Positions 8,479-16,847 of a DNA stretch of 64,000 nucleotides are shown piece after piece. The translations under genes were made by a program, and so were the position numbers. Where the stretch lies: assembly GCA_026710155.1 (NCBI GenBank), contig JAPORQ010000045.1, positions 24,813-88,812 on the forward strand. The letters run 5' to 3'. The stretch's first letter is position 1; each line of letters begins with the position of its first letter. Under the pieces are notes generated by a model. That model saw only the letters and a list, made by a program, of their open reading frames with translations. It searched no databases and had not been told where the DNA came from. Source of the DNA: Paracoccaceae bacterium (GTDB lineage: Bacteria; Pseudomonadota; Alphaproteobacteria; Rhodobacterales; Rhodobacteraceae).

Positions 8479-9479
8479 TGAAACTTGAACTTCACAATTT
8501 TTCCAAGAATTTTGGTGATATTTCTGTCATCAAGAACATGAACTTGAAGATCGAAAGTGGTCAGATGTTGGCACTTTTAGGTCCTTCAGGATGCGGCAAA
8601 TCTACCACACTTCTTGCCATTTGTGGAATCCATCGTATTGATGGCGGGTATCTGCTTTTTGGAGAACGTGATGTCACGGATGTGCCTTCCCAAAAGCGTA
8701 ATGTCGGTGTTGTTTTCCAAAACTATGCATTGTATCCACATATGTCGGTCTATGACAATATCGCCTTTCCATTGAAGGTTCAGAAAACATCTGGGGATGA
8801 ATTAGACCGAAGGGTCAGGAAATTCGCTGAATTGGTTCGCATTGAATCCTTGCTTAACCGTCGGCCTGCCCATCTTTCTGGTGGACAGCAGCAACGGGTA
8901 GCACTGGCTCGCGCTCTGGTCAGAGAACCAGACTTTCTCCTACTCGATGAACCTCTGGCTAATCTTGATGCCAAACTCCGTCTTGAAATGCGTTCGGAAA
9001 TTCGGCGATTGCAACAGGAAACAGGACTTACAGCAGTCCTTGTAACCCACGACCAGGTAGAGGCCATGTCGATTTGTGACAAGATAGCCATCATGAATAA
9101 TGGGAAAATAGTTCAGATTGACCAACCAAAAGACATGTATAAGAGCCCTGTGGATAAATTTGTGGCCGGCTTTCTGGGCAATCCACCAATTTCTTTTGTT
9201 GACCGCTCCACTCTTCCTCTTGAACTGGGTAAAAACACAATTGAAGTCGGTATCCGCCCGGAACATTTCGGACCCCAGTTTGGTACCGGATTGCAAGGTA
9301 AAGTCCATTTTGTTGAAGCACAAGGCAGAGAGGAATTGGTTGAAGTCGCCTTGCCAAGTGGTGAAATAGTCCGTTCGGTCCAGCCATCAAACGCTGGGTT
9401 TTACAAGGGTATGGATATAGATTGGGGATTTGATGAGAATCATCTTCTCTTTTTTGACAGGGCAGGAACAAGAATTTGA
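8478..9479 (+). CDS. ABC transporter ATP-binding protein, UgpC/MalK type
   Basis: Cytoplasmic ATPase of 333 residues driving the importer. It has Walker A GPSGCGKS (35-42), signature LSGGQQQR (133-140), Walker B FLLLDEP (153-159), switch histidine in VTHDQVEA (His191) and a C-terminal TOBE-like regulatory domain (IEVGIRPEHFG). All catalytic motifs are intact, so a homodimer should serve both permeases. The start overlaps the previous stop (TAATG) and the stop overlaps the next start (TGATG). Confidence 0.92.
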   Translation: MKLELHNFSKNFGDISVIKNMNLKIESGQMLALLGPSGCGKSTTLLAICGIHRIDGGYLLFGERDVTDVPSQKRNVGVVFQNYALYPHMSVYDNIAFPLKVQKTSGDELDRRVRKFAELVRIESLLNRRPAHLSGGQQQRVALARALVREPDFLLLDEPLANLDAKLRLEMRSEIRRLQQETGLTAVLVTHDQVEAMSICDKIAIMNNGKIVQIDQPKDMYKSPVDKFVAGFLGNPPISFVDRSTLPLELGKNTIEVGIRPEHFGPQFGTGLQGKVHFVEAQGREELVEVALPSGEIVRSVQPSNAGFYKGMDIDWGFDENHLLFFDRAGTRI

Positions 9480-10906
9480 TGGACTGGAAAAATCCTTCCC
9501 GGCCATATGCTATTGCTCATCGCGGGGCTAGCGCCTATGCACCCGAAGGCAGTATTGAAGCCTACCGAAAAGCATCGCAGCTTGGCGCTGATTTTTGGGA
9601 AATCGATATTCGCATGGCCTCATGCAAGACATTGGTTTGTTGCCATGACGCCAACTTGCCAGATGGAACGGCTGTCGCCAAACTTTCGGCGGTCGAACTC
9701 GCAGCATTGAAAGTAGCTGTACCGCTAAACGAGGTATTGATGCTAGGACTAAAACTCGGTGCGGGCATATATGCTGAAATCAAGGATATGAATGCACTGC
9801 TGCCGACTCTTGATGCACTTAAATCCTACGGAATTCAACGTGCTGTCATTGGCTCATTTGACCAGAATGCCAGCCGTATTCTAGGCAATCTCGAATGCCC
9901 CTTCCTGCGGTCGGTCCTGGTTCCCCTTGGTGCAGATCCGTTTGCTTATGCCAAAGATACAGATATTGTTCACCTATGTTGGGAAAATATGACGCAGCGG
10001 GAGAATGTCCTTGATAATGGTTTTTTTTCTGAAGCACATCGCTTGGGTTACAAGATAGTTCTTTGGAACGAGGACAGTCCTCATCACATGAACATGCTCC
10101 GACATCTCCCGGTATTTGGCATTTGTTCCGATAGGCCAGAACTGGTTCATCCTTTTCTACCACCTGCCAATTGGCCATTGAACATTGTTTGTCATCGCGG
10201 TGCAACGGAGTTTACACCCGAAAACACTCTTGCTGCCGTACATTGTGGTTTGGCAGCTGGATTCCAGTATATTGAAATTGATGTCCGTACCAGTCGCGAT
10301 GGCTCACTTGTTGTGATGCATGATGAAACTCTTGATCGAACCACCAATGGCATTGGTTCAGTCAGTTCATGCAATGAAGATATGTTGCTAAATCTTGACG
10401 CTGGAAGCTGGCTGAGTACCCATTTTAGCAATGAGACAGTACCAAGTCTCGACAATGTTCTTGAACTGACGAAATACTACGGTGGAAATCTGTATGTTGA
10501 AATAAAATCGGCTGATCCAAAACAGGTCCTGGCAACTATCGAAGAATGGGAAATGCTACCTAATTGTTTCTTTTGGTCCTTTGATTATCCGACCATGGAG
10601 AAACTTCGTCTGATGAATTCAGATACACGGGTTATGGTTCGCCGTCAGGATTACAGTGCCCTTGAAGAAGTATTTCAGAATTTTACCCCCGAGATCATTG
10701 AATTCACACTTGCCGATGATTGGGGTGAAATCGCCTACTGTCAAGCAAGGGGAGCCCATGTCATGATTGTCTATTCAGGATGGGATACAGTCATTTTTGA
10801 TTGTTTGATTGAGGCCAAACCGGATTATCTCAATCTCCACTTTCCATTTGCATTTCGCAATCATCTGCAACAAAGATCCGAATTGTACCAAGACGAATTT
10901 TTATAA
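9479..10906 (+). CDS. tandem-domain glycerophosphodiester phosphodiesterase
   Basis: About 475 residues made of two GDPD TIM-barrel domains. The second (from about 235) has the full set of family motifs: CHRGATEFTPENT, YIEIDVRTSRDGSLVVMHD and DRTTNG, i.e. the metal-binding Glu and Asp and the two catalytic histidines. The first (from about 10) keeps HRGASAYAPEGS and EIDIR and an HD pair, but the RTTNG part is lost (HDANLPDGTA). GDPD enzymes cleave glycerophosphodiesters to glycerol 3-phosphate and an alcohol. No signal peptide is visible, so it probably acts in the cytoplasm on what the preceding importer brings in. ATG 9479 overlaps the ATPase stop; a TTG one codon earlier is the alternative. 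Confidence 0.88.
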   Translation: MDWKNPSRPYAIAHRGASAYAPEGSIEAYRKASQLGADFWEIDIRMASCKTLVCCHDANLPDGTAVAKLSAVELAALKVAVPLNEVLMLGLKLGAGIYAEIKDMNALLPTLDALKSYGIQRAVIGSFDQNASRILGNLECPFLRSVLVPLGADPFAYAKDTDIVHLCWENMTQRENVLDNGFFSEAHRLGYKIVLWNEDSPHHMNMLRHLPVFGICSDRPELVHPFLPPANWPLNIVCHRGATEFTPENTLAAVHCGLAAGFQYIEIDVRTSRDGSLVVMHDETLDRTTNGIGSVSSCNEDMLLNLDAGSWLSTHFSNETVPSLDNVLELTKYYGGNLYVEIKSADPKQVLATIEEWEMLPNCFFWSFDYPTMEKLRLMNSDTRVMVRRQDYSALEEVFQNFTPEIIEFTLADDWGEIAYCQARGAHVMIVYSGWDTVIFDCLIEAKPDYLNLHFPFAFRNHLQQRSELYQDEFL

Positions 10907-11327
10907 TTCTCCCTACTGTTAATTTTTCCGGCGTTCCTTGACCTCACAGATTAGATCTTCTTTTGATATGTCATAACATATCTCAAAAATGAGGTCCAAA
11001 TTCTTAACCATGAATGTTCAGAACAAAATGTTGAATTCAGACTTCCCGACCCCAGAATGAAAATTCTACAGAATTATCCATGTTCCATCCCCATGCCAAG
11101 GGGGTTTTGAAGGAATCCACCGAATGGAATCGGTGGCCATATTCAAACACACTTTTTTTCACCATGATGTGTCATTTCGAAACTTGACCACCTCCCGAAC
11201 AATCCCCTGATCATGGGAGTTCAGGACTTTTGCCTGTAGCAACATCAATTGCGGCACCGGTCTCTTTCATCCAAAAACAATGGATTCCAGTTGGTCAAAA
11301 TCAGTCCTGAGGCCAGGAAATCTGAAA
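10907..11327. other. intergenic stretch, no gene seen
   Basis: About 420 bases between the diesterase gene and the amidase remnant. I see no supported gene. GATATGT-CATA-ACATATC at 10965-10982 is a perfect short palindrome without a T run; its role is unknown. Confidence 0.5.
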
Positions 11328-11487
11328 TTACTGTTTGTTCTTGTCAGGAACTACTTGTTCAATTACTTTACTGAAACGGAGTAATCTTGATTCTTGATTT
11401 GGAAATCCAATTATAGAAATTCCTGTTGAGGGAGCACCGGCGGGTATCGTTAAAGTTGGTACATCAATGGGTTGGAAATCTGGTGTT
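11328..11487 (-). pseudogene. C-terminal fragment of an amidase-signature family protein
   Basis: Between a TAA (codon ending at 11488) and a TAA at 11328-11330 the minus strand reads TPDFQPIDVPTLTIPAG, then ISIIGFPNQESRLLRFSKVIEQ. This is the usual C-terminal end of amidase-signature enzymes (a P-A-I-T-V-P-A-G type strand, then the GLQIIGxPxxExxLL helix). The catalytic Ser-Ser-Lys part is absent upstream, so only about 50 residues remain. A functional gene is excluded. Confidence 0.6.
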
Positions 11488-11745
11488 TCTTAGATTATAA
11501 AGATTTTAAGTTGTACAATCATCTCTGTCGTTTGAGACTCTTTCCAAGTTCGAAGGTAGGGCTAGGAAAAAGAAATCCGTCAAAACCATTGGTCTTCGCA
11601 ATAAACATCCTCTCCCAGCATTGTCTTTCTGGTACCACGACCCGTACAGGGGAAGCTATGAAATGGATTGGGGGGGGGGATTGAATTCCTAAATTCTAGA
11701 AAAAAAGATTTCTCATGAAATTATCCATGGTGGCCGCTTTTGACT
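11488..11745. other. intergenic, contains a 10-G tract
   Basis: No gene is supported. A run of ten G at 11670-11679 lies 67 bases beyond the glpD stop. An ORF of 70 codons on the plus strand here has no family resemblance and is not called. Confidence 0.5.
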
Positions 11746-13266
11746 TTACAGACTGTTTGAATTCAACCAGATCTCGAAATCATCCCTTTCTTCACTGGAA
11801 AGGAAAAGACCATGTTTGGTTCTTCGAAACAGGAAATCGTCGGCAAATTTAGCCATCTCATGTTCAGCGAGCCAATAGGCCTCCCGTTCATGGAAATGGC
11901 CGCCAAAGCACCTGCCCAAGTCGGATTTGTCCCTGACGCCATCCAGGACATCCAATGCTTCCGTTCCATAGGTTGTACCCAAATGCCTTAGAAGAGGTTC
12001 ATCCAGAAATCCGTAATTCCTTGCAAATTCACCATACCAGCCGTTGAAATCACCTTGGGGAACATCACCCCCGGGAAGGGGTTTGCCGGCTGTCCAGGGT
12101 GTGCCGGCATTGGGCAGGTGGGGACCAAGCAAATCCAGGACATCCTCGGCCAGAACCCTGTAAGTCGTCAGTTTGCCACCATAGGCAGAAACTATCGGGA
12201 GCTTGCCGTTTACCATGGTCATGTCCAAGTGATAATCCCTTGTTACCCTGGACAGACCCTTCCTGTCATCGCGGCCAAAAAGAGGACGTACGCCCGAATA
12301 GCTGGAAACAACGTCCGCTGGGCCAAATTGCCTTTTGAAATGGCTGTTCAGAATGTCCAGGAGGTAATCCTGCTCCGAAGGTAGAATACTTGCCTCCTCG
12401 ATGGGACCCTCAAGGTGCCTTTCGGTCGTGCCGACAACCGCAAGATCATCAAGATATGGAACAACAAACACAATTCGTCTGTCGGCATGCTGCAAAACGT
12501 AGGCATGGCTTCCCCGCCACCATTTCCTCAAAATGATGTGGCTTCCCTGAACAAGCTTTAAATCGCCAGGTCTATCCAAACCTGTAAATTTGCCGGAATT
12601 TGATTTCAACCATGGACCCGTTGCATCAAACAGGATTCTAGCCCTTATTCTTTCCAGAGTCCCGGTTGTCCTGTCCCTGATCGATACAACCCAATGGTCC
12701 TCATGCGGTTCTGCTCCAATGAATTCTGTCCTGGTCCGTATCACCGCACCATTCCTCCGGGCATCCTTGGCATTCAAGACAACCATCCGGGCATCATCCG
12801 TCCAAACATCCCAGTATCCGTATCCACTTGAATACCGCTCCTTGACTTCAAGACCCTCAGGTGAGGAAGCCAGGTTCACCCGGTCCGTCGACGGCATCGA
12901 CCGCCTGCCCCCCAGATGATCATAGACAAACAGACCGGTTCTGATGAGCAGGGGATTCCGAATCTTGTTGTTGTTTATGAATATGAGCCTCAATGGAAAC
13001 GAAACATGGGGGGCTATATTGAGAATGACCTCCCGCTCGATCAGGGACTTTCTCACCAGGCTGAACTCAAACTGCTCAAGATATCGCAATCCACCATGAA
13101 TGAACTTGGTGGTTCTGGAGGAAGTCCCTTCGGCCAGGTCATCCTTTTCACAAAGCATCACCGAAGCCCCTCGACCAGAGGCGTCCCTGGCGACACCTGC
13201 ACCGTTTATACCTCCACCAAGGATAAACAGGTCAAGTGCTTGATTTGTGTTCAATTGTTGCTCCAA
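11746..13266 (-). CDS. glpD: aerobic glycerol-3-phosphate dehydrogenase
   Basis: FAD enzyme of 506 residues that oxidises glycerol 3-phosphate to dihydroxyacetone phosphate and passes electrons to quinone at the inner membrane. The N-terminal Rossmann motif LFILGGGINGAGVARDASGR binds FAD; other family blocks are TSSRTTKFIHGGLRYLEQFE, SSYSGVRPLF and AYGGKLTTYR. Length is normal. It lies downstream of the glycerol transporter on the same strand but separated by about 450 bases, so it probably has its own promoter. It would also use the glycerol 3-phosphate released by the diesterase at 9479. Confidence 0.95.
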   Translation of the reverse strand: MEQQLNTNQALDLFILGGGINGAGVARDASGRGASVMLCEKDDLAEGTSSRTTKFIHGGLRYLEQFEFSLVRKSLIEREVILNIAPHVSFPLRLIFINNNKIRNPLLIRTGLFVYDHLGGRRSMPSTDRVNLASSPEGLEVKERYSSGYGYWDVWTDDARMVVLNAKDARRNGAVIRTRTEFIGAEPHEDHWVVSIRDRTTGTLERIRARILFDATGPWLKSNSGKFTGLDRPGDLKLVQGSHIILRKWWRGSHAYVLQHADRRIVFVVPYLDDLAVVGTTERHLEGPIEEASILPSEQDYLLDILNSHFKRQFGPADVVSSYSGVRPLFGRDDRKGLSRVTRDYHLDMTMVNGKLPIVSAYGGKLTTYRVLAEDVLDLLGPHLPNAGTPWTAGKPLPGGDVPQGDFNGWYGEFARNYGFLDEPLLRHLGTTYGTEALDVLDGVRDKSDLGRCFGGHFHEREAYWLAEHEMAKFADDFLFRRTKHGLFLSSEERDDFEIWLNSNSL

Positions 13267-13715
13267 TGTTTTCCTTTCTGCGGAAAATCAGGTGGATGGT
13301 CTTGGTTTGATTGTCAAGCCATCAAAAGATTATTGGCCTTGAGAAATTCCAGCATGGTTTCTGGAGTTTGAATCATGAGCCATGAAATGACAAATCCAGT
13401 CTGTCCCCCAAAAATGTTGCTCAAAAAAATCTATTTCATTAAACCACTAGGTCAAGGAGAAGAAAAGAAATTATGTGGATCAAATAACTTCGGGATGTTG
13501 TCATTCAAATCCCTTATTTGGATTTGAACAATTATTCAAACAAGGATTTGGGTTGATTGCAACCTACTAATGAAAATGTCATTCCTTGAAGATTGGTGCT
13601 TTGATTTAATCCCGAAAGTCCTGGGGCAGGTTTTGGAATTAGTTGGGGCGTAAGACAAGGTTCTTCAGCTCATGAACGGATTTAACCATGTCCTGACCAA
13701 AACAACCTGCAAGGG
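13267..13715. other. 450-base gap between glpU and glpD with a long inverted repeat
   Basis: No gene is supported. The stretch presumably carries the glpD promoter (minus strand). At 13506-13550 CAAATCCCTTATTTG faces CAAACAAGGATTTG across the centre, an imperfect inverted repeat of about 45 bases that could be an operator. Confidence 0.5.
13506..13550 (-). promoter_or_regulatory. candidate operator upstream of glpD
   Basis: The arms CAAATCCCTTATTTG and CAAACAAGGATTTG are near-perfect inverted repeats around an AT-rich centre (GATTTGAACAATTATT), 240 bases upstream of the glpD start. A DeoR-type regulator such as GlpR would be a natural guess, but no regulator gene is in the window. Confidence 0.35.
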
Positions 13716-14120
13716 CTAGATTTTCCAGAAGCAGAAAAACAGCCAGACAATGGCAATTCCAAGTGGTACCCATAATAATGTACCCACCAGACCCACCCAG
13801 GCCAGAAAGATGTATGCCGACCCAAGCAATCCCATGAAAAGTCTGTCACCACGAGTTGTGATCAGTCCAATAATTCCCAAGCGCTCTCCACCGCCCGGTC
13901 GAAACAGTTCAATGATTGCCAAAATCGCAATAAATCCAAAGATGAAAATGAAAAAAGACACCGTCGCTCGAGTCCATGCCATCCAGAAACCTGAAAACAA
14001 TGGCTCATACCACCAGTCGGCCCAAGTGAAAACCTCCTCTTTGGGGGCACTGACATTTCCCCATCCCTGTGCCAAAACGACAGCAGGTAAAATAATTCCC
14101 AAAAGTGGAAGATAGCGCAT
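13716..14120 (-). CDS. glpU: DUF2160 membrane protein of the glycerol ABC transporter operon
   Basis: Protein of 134 residues with a signal-like N-terminus (LPLLGIILPAVVLAQG) and three or four membrane helices. It matches DUF2160 proteins, which are found next to GlpP/GlpQ permeases in alphaproteobacteria; in Rhizobium the gene at this position is called glpU and its function is not known. Its start overlaps the glpQ stop by one base. The symbol rests on position and family. Confidence 0.8.
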   Translation of the reverse strand: MRYLPLLGIILPAVVLAQGWGNVSAPKEEVFTWADWWYEPLFSGFWMAWTRATVSFFIFIFGFIAILAIIELFRPGGGERLGIIGLITTRGDRLFMGLLGSAYIFLAWVGLVGTLLWVPLGIAIVWLFFCFWKI

Positions 14121-14917
14121 TAGACCCGTCCCAAGGCAAAGCCTTTGGCGATATAGTTGCGGACAAAATAGATCACGATCGCTCCCGGTATGATGGTCAG
14201 CACTCCAGCAGCAGCCAATAGCCCCAACTCGTAACCAGCCGATGAAGCTGTACGTGTCATGGTGGCTGCAATTGGTTTGGCATCCACTGCAGTCAAGGTT
14301 TTGGCCAGTAGCAATTCGACCCAGGAAAACATGAAGCAGAAAAATGCAGCAACACCGACACCGGCCTTGATCGAAGGTATGAATACGGTGATGAAAAACC
14401 GATGAAAGGAGTAACCATCAACATAGGCAGTTTCATCCAGTTCCTTTGGTACACTTGACATGAAACCTTCGAGAATCCAGACGGCAAGGGGAATGTTGAA
14501 TAGGCAATGGGCAAGAGCAACAGCCAGATGAGTATCAAATAAACCAACTGATGAGTAGAGCTGGAAAAATGGCAGAGCAAAAACTGCCGCGGGAGCCATC
14601 CTGTTAGTCAAGAGCCAGAAGAACAGGTGCTTGTCACCTATAAACGAGTAGCGCGAGAAGGCATAGGCCGCTGGAAGGGCCGCAATCAGAGATATGACAG
14701 TATTGAGCGATACATAGAGGATGGAATTGAAATAACCCCAATACCAGACCGATTCCGTGAAAATCGTACGGTAATTGTCGAGTGTGAAATTCTGGGGGAA
14801 AAGGGAAAATCCCCCGAGTATCTCATTGGTTGTCTTAAAGCTCATGGCGATCAGCCAATAAATCGGCAACAACAGGAACAGGATGTAAATGATGGGGACT
14901 AGATACCTGGGTTTCAT
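14120..14917 (-). CDS. glpQ: glycerol ABC transporter permease GlpQ
   Basis: Inner-membrane permease of 265 residues with about six helices. The coupling loop contains ETAYVDGYSFHRFFITVFIP, the EAA-type motif for the ATPases. It pairs with the GlpP permease; the ATGA overlap (14914-14917) with glpP shows tight coupling. Not to be confused with the E. coli periplasmic diesterase also named GlpQ. Confidence 0.88.
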   Translation of the reverse strand: MKPRYLVPIIYILFLLLPIYWLIAMSFKTTNEILGGFSLFPQNFTLDNYRTIFTESVWYWGYFNSILYVSLNTVISLIAALPAAYAFSRYSFIGDKHLFFWLLTNRMAPAAVFALPFFQLYSSVGLFDTHLAVALAHCLFNIPLAVWILEGFMSSVPKELDETAYVDGYSFHRFFITVFIPSIKAGVGVAAFFCFMFSWVELLLAKTLTAVDAKPIAATMTRTASSAGYELGLLAAAGVLTIIPGAIVIYFVRNYIAKGFALGRV

Positions 14918-15774
14918 CGGTCATCCCTTGTCATTAGGGTGTAAAACAGCCAAGACACCGCCAGGGTGATGGCAAAGTAAATCAGGCTCATTGCGGCCGC
15001 CGGACCAAGATCAAACTGGCCAAGTGCTACCTTTACCAGATCAATCGAAAGCAGCGTTGTGGAGTTTCCTGGACCACCACCTGTCAGAACAAAAGGCTCG
15101 GTGTAAATGTTGAAACTGTCCATGAATCTCAAGAGAACGGCAATGGTAAGTACTCGCTTCATCTTTGGCAGTTGAATATGGCGAAATACCGACCAATTGG
15201 ATGCCCCATCAATTTTTGCGGCCTGATAGTAAGCCTCGGGAATTGAGATCAAACCTGCATAGGACAATAGAACAACCAGGGACGTCCAGTGCCAGACATC
15301 CATTACGATTACGGTAATCCAGGCTGCCAATGGATCCTGGGTCATGTTGTAATCTATGCCAAGTACATTGTTCAAGGTATAGCCCAATAGGCCGATATCC
15401 GGCAGGGTAAATATATTCCACATCGCACCAACGACATTCCAGGGTATGAGGAGTGGCAATGACATCAGGACAAGACAAACCGGTACCCAGAATCCCCGGC
15501 GGGGCATGGCAAGGGCTATGGCAACACCCAAGGGAATTTCGATGATCAGGATGGTTACAGTGAACAGCATCTGTCGGCCCAGAGCTGCATGAAAACGCTC
15601 GGATTGGAGAATTTCTTCAAACCACCTCAATCCGACCCAGAAGAACTGGTTGTTCCCAAAAGTTTCCTGGACAGAATAATTGACCACGGTCATCAAAGGC
15701 ACAAGGGCATTGAAAGCGACAAGCAAAAGCACCGGCAGAACAAATAACCACCCATGCTGGTTTACTGTTTTCAT
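14914..15774 (-). CDS. glpP: glycerol ABC transporter permease GlpP
   Basis: Permease of 286 residues counted from ATG 15774, which overlaps the glpT stop by one base (TAATG). The frame continues upstream but the ATG fits the start of a first helix (WLFVLPVLLLVAFNALVPLM). The EAA motif is AAKIDGASNWSVFRHIQLP near residue 195. It forms the heterodimeric pore with GlpQ. Confidence 0.9.
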   Translation of the reverse strand: MKTVNQHGWLFVLPVLLLVAFNALVPLMTVVNYSVQETFGNNQFFWVGLRWFEEILQSERFHAALGRQMLFTVTILIIEIPLGVAIALAMPRRGFWVPVCLVLMSLPLLIPWNVVGAMWNIFTLPDIGLLGYTLNNVLGIDYNMTQDPLAAWITVIVMDVWHWTSLVVLLSYAGLISIPEAYYQAAKIDGASNWSVFRHIQLPKMKRVLTIAVLLRFMDSFNIYTEPFVLTGGGPGNSTTLLSIDLVKVALGQFDLGPAAAMSLIYFAITLAVSWLFYTLMTRDDR

Positions 15775-16847
15775 TATGCCCCCACCTCTGTTGCGATCCA
15801 ACTGTCTGCATAGAGCCGGGTCTGGCTGGGCTTGAATTCCAGATAAACTTCCTCACCCTGTTCTGGTGGCACATCCTCTGTGATTGCATTGACTATGATG
15901 TCATTGACATTTGCTTCAATGACTGTTCGCCGGCCGATATCAGCCACCTTGCGTATCACAGATGGTATGCCTGTTGTTCCAATTCGAACATATTCAGGTC
16001 TAATGCCAATCTCCAAGGAACCCTGGTTGTTCTTGACAGGACCTTCGAGTTCCACCGCATGTCCAAGGAAGCGTATTGCACCACCAACCAACTCGGCCGG
16101 CAGAATGTTCATGCCCGGTGAACCAATGAAATGTCCAACAAAAGTATGCAAGGGTCGCTCGAAGAGTTCAATCGGTGTGCCAATTTGAACAATCTCCCCC
16201 TCTTGCATGACGACAACCTGATCGGCAAAAGTCAATGCTTCGGTCTGATCGTGCGTAACATATATCATTGTCGAGGCAATACTCTGATGCAATTCCTTGA
16301 GTTTGGAACGCAGTTTCCATTTCAATTCAGGATCAATTACCGTCAGTGGCTCATCAAACATGATCGCATTGACATCATCGCGTACAAGTCCCCGTCCCAT
16401 CGAGATCTTCTGCTTGTTGTCAGGGGTCAAATGCGAAGCACGGGTGGAAAGACTGTCTGTCAGTTCCAGCATGGTTGCGATTTCATGAACACGGGAATCT
16501 ATTTGCCCGTGATCGACTCCGCGATTTCGTAGGGGAAAAGCCAGATTGTCATACACCGTCATGGTGTCGTAAATCACTGGAAACTGGAAGACCTGGGCAA
16601 TATTACGCCTGTCGGGTGGAAGCGCCGTTACATCTTTCCCATCAAATAAAACCCTGCCGCTTGTCGGATTCAGCAAACCTGAAATTATGTTCAACAGGGT
16701 GGATTTGCCACATCCCGAAGGGCCCAGGAGTGCGTAAGCACCTCCATCAGTCCAGTCAAGATCAATTTCCTTGAGGGCATAATCATCCGTTGAGACAGGA
16801 TTGGCACTGTAACTGTGCCGCAGGTTATCCAGTGTGATCCTAGCCAT
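15774..16847 (-). CDS. glpT: glycerol ABC transporter ATPase GlpT (degenerate signature motif)
   Basis: ATPase of 357 residues starting at ATG 16847 (MARITLDNLRH), 8 bases inside the end of glpS. Walker A is GPSGCGKST (42-50), Walker B AIMFDEP (161-167) and the switch histidine is His199 in VTHDQTEAL. The signature normally reading LSGGQQQR is LTPDNKQK (140-147), so this subunit supplies a poor signature. A TOBE-like C-terminus follows (IGIRPEYVRIG). Works as a heterodimer with GlpS. Confidence 0.9.
   Translation of the reverse strand: MARITLDNLRHSYSANPVSTDDYALKEIDLDWTDGGAYALLGPSGCGKSTLLNIISGLLNPTSGRVLFDGKDVTALPPDRRNIAQVFQFPVIYDTMTVYDNLAFPLRNRGVDHGQIDSRVHEIATMLELTDSLSTRASHLTPDNKQKISMGRGLVRDDVNAIMFDEPLTVIDPELKWKLRSKLKELHQSIASTMIYVTHDQTEALTFADQVVVMQEGEIVQIGTPIELFERPLHTFVGHFIGSPGMNILPAELVGGAIRFLGHAVELEGPVKNNQGSLEIGIRPEYVRIGTTGIPSVIRKVADIGRRTVIEANVNDIIVNAITEDVPPEQGEEVYLEFKPSQTRLYADSWIATEVGA

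Noticed and set aside
11472..11684. 70-codon plus-strand ORF
   Set aside because: Overlaps the amidase remnant on the other strand, runs into the poly-G tract and shows no protein family pattern.
12055..13371. Several plus-strand ORFs of up to 151 codons
   Set aside because: They are antisense to glpD, whose frame is unambiguous.
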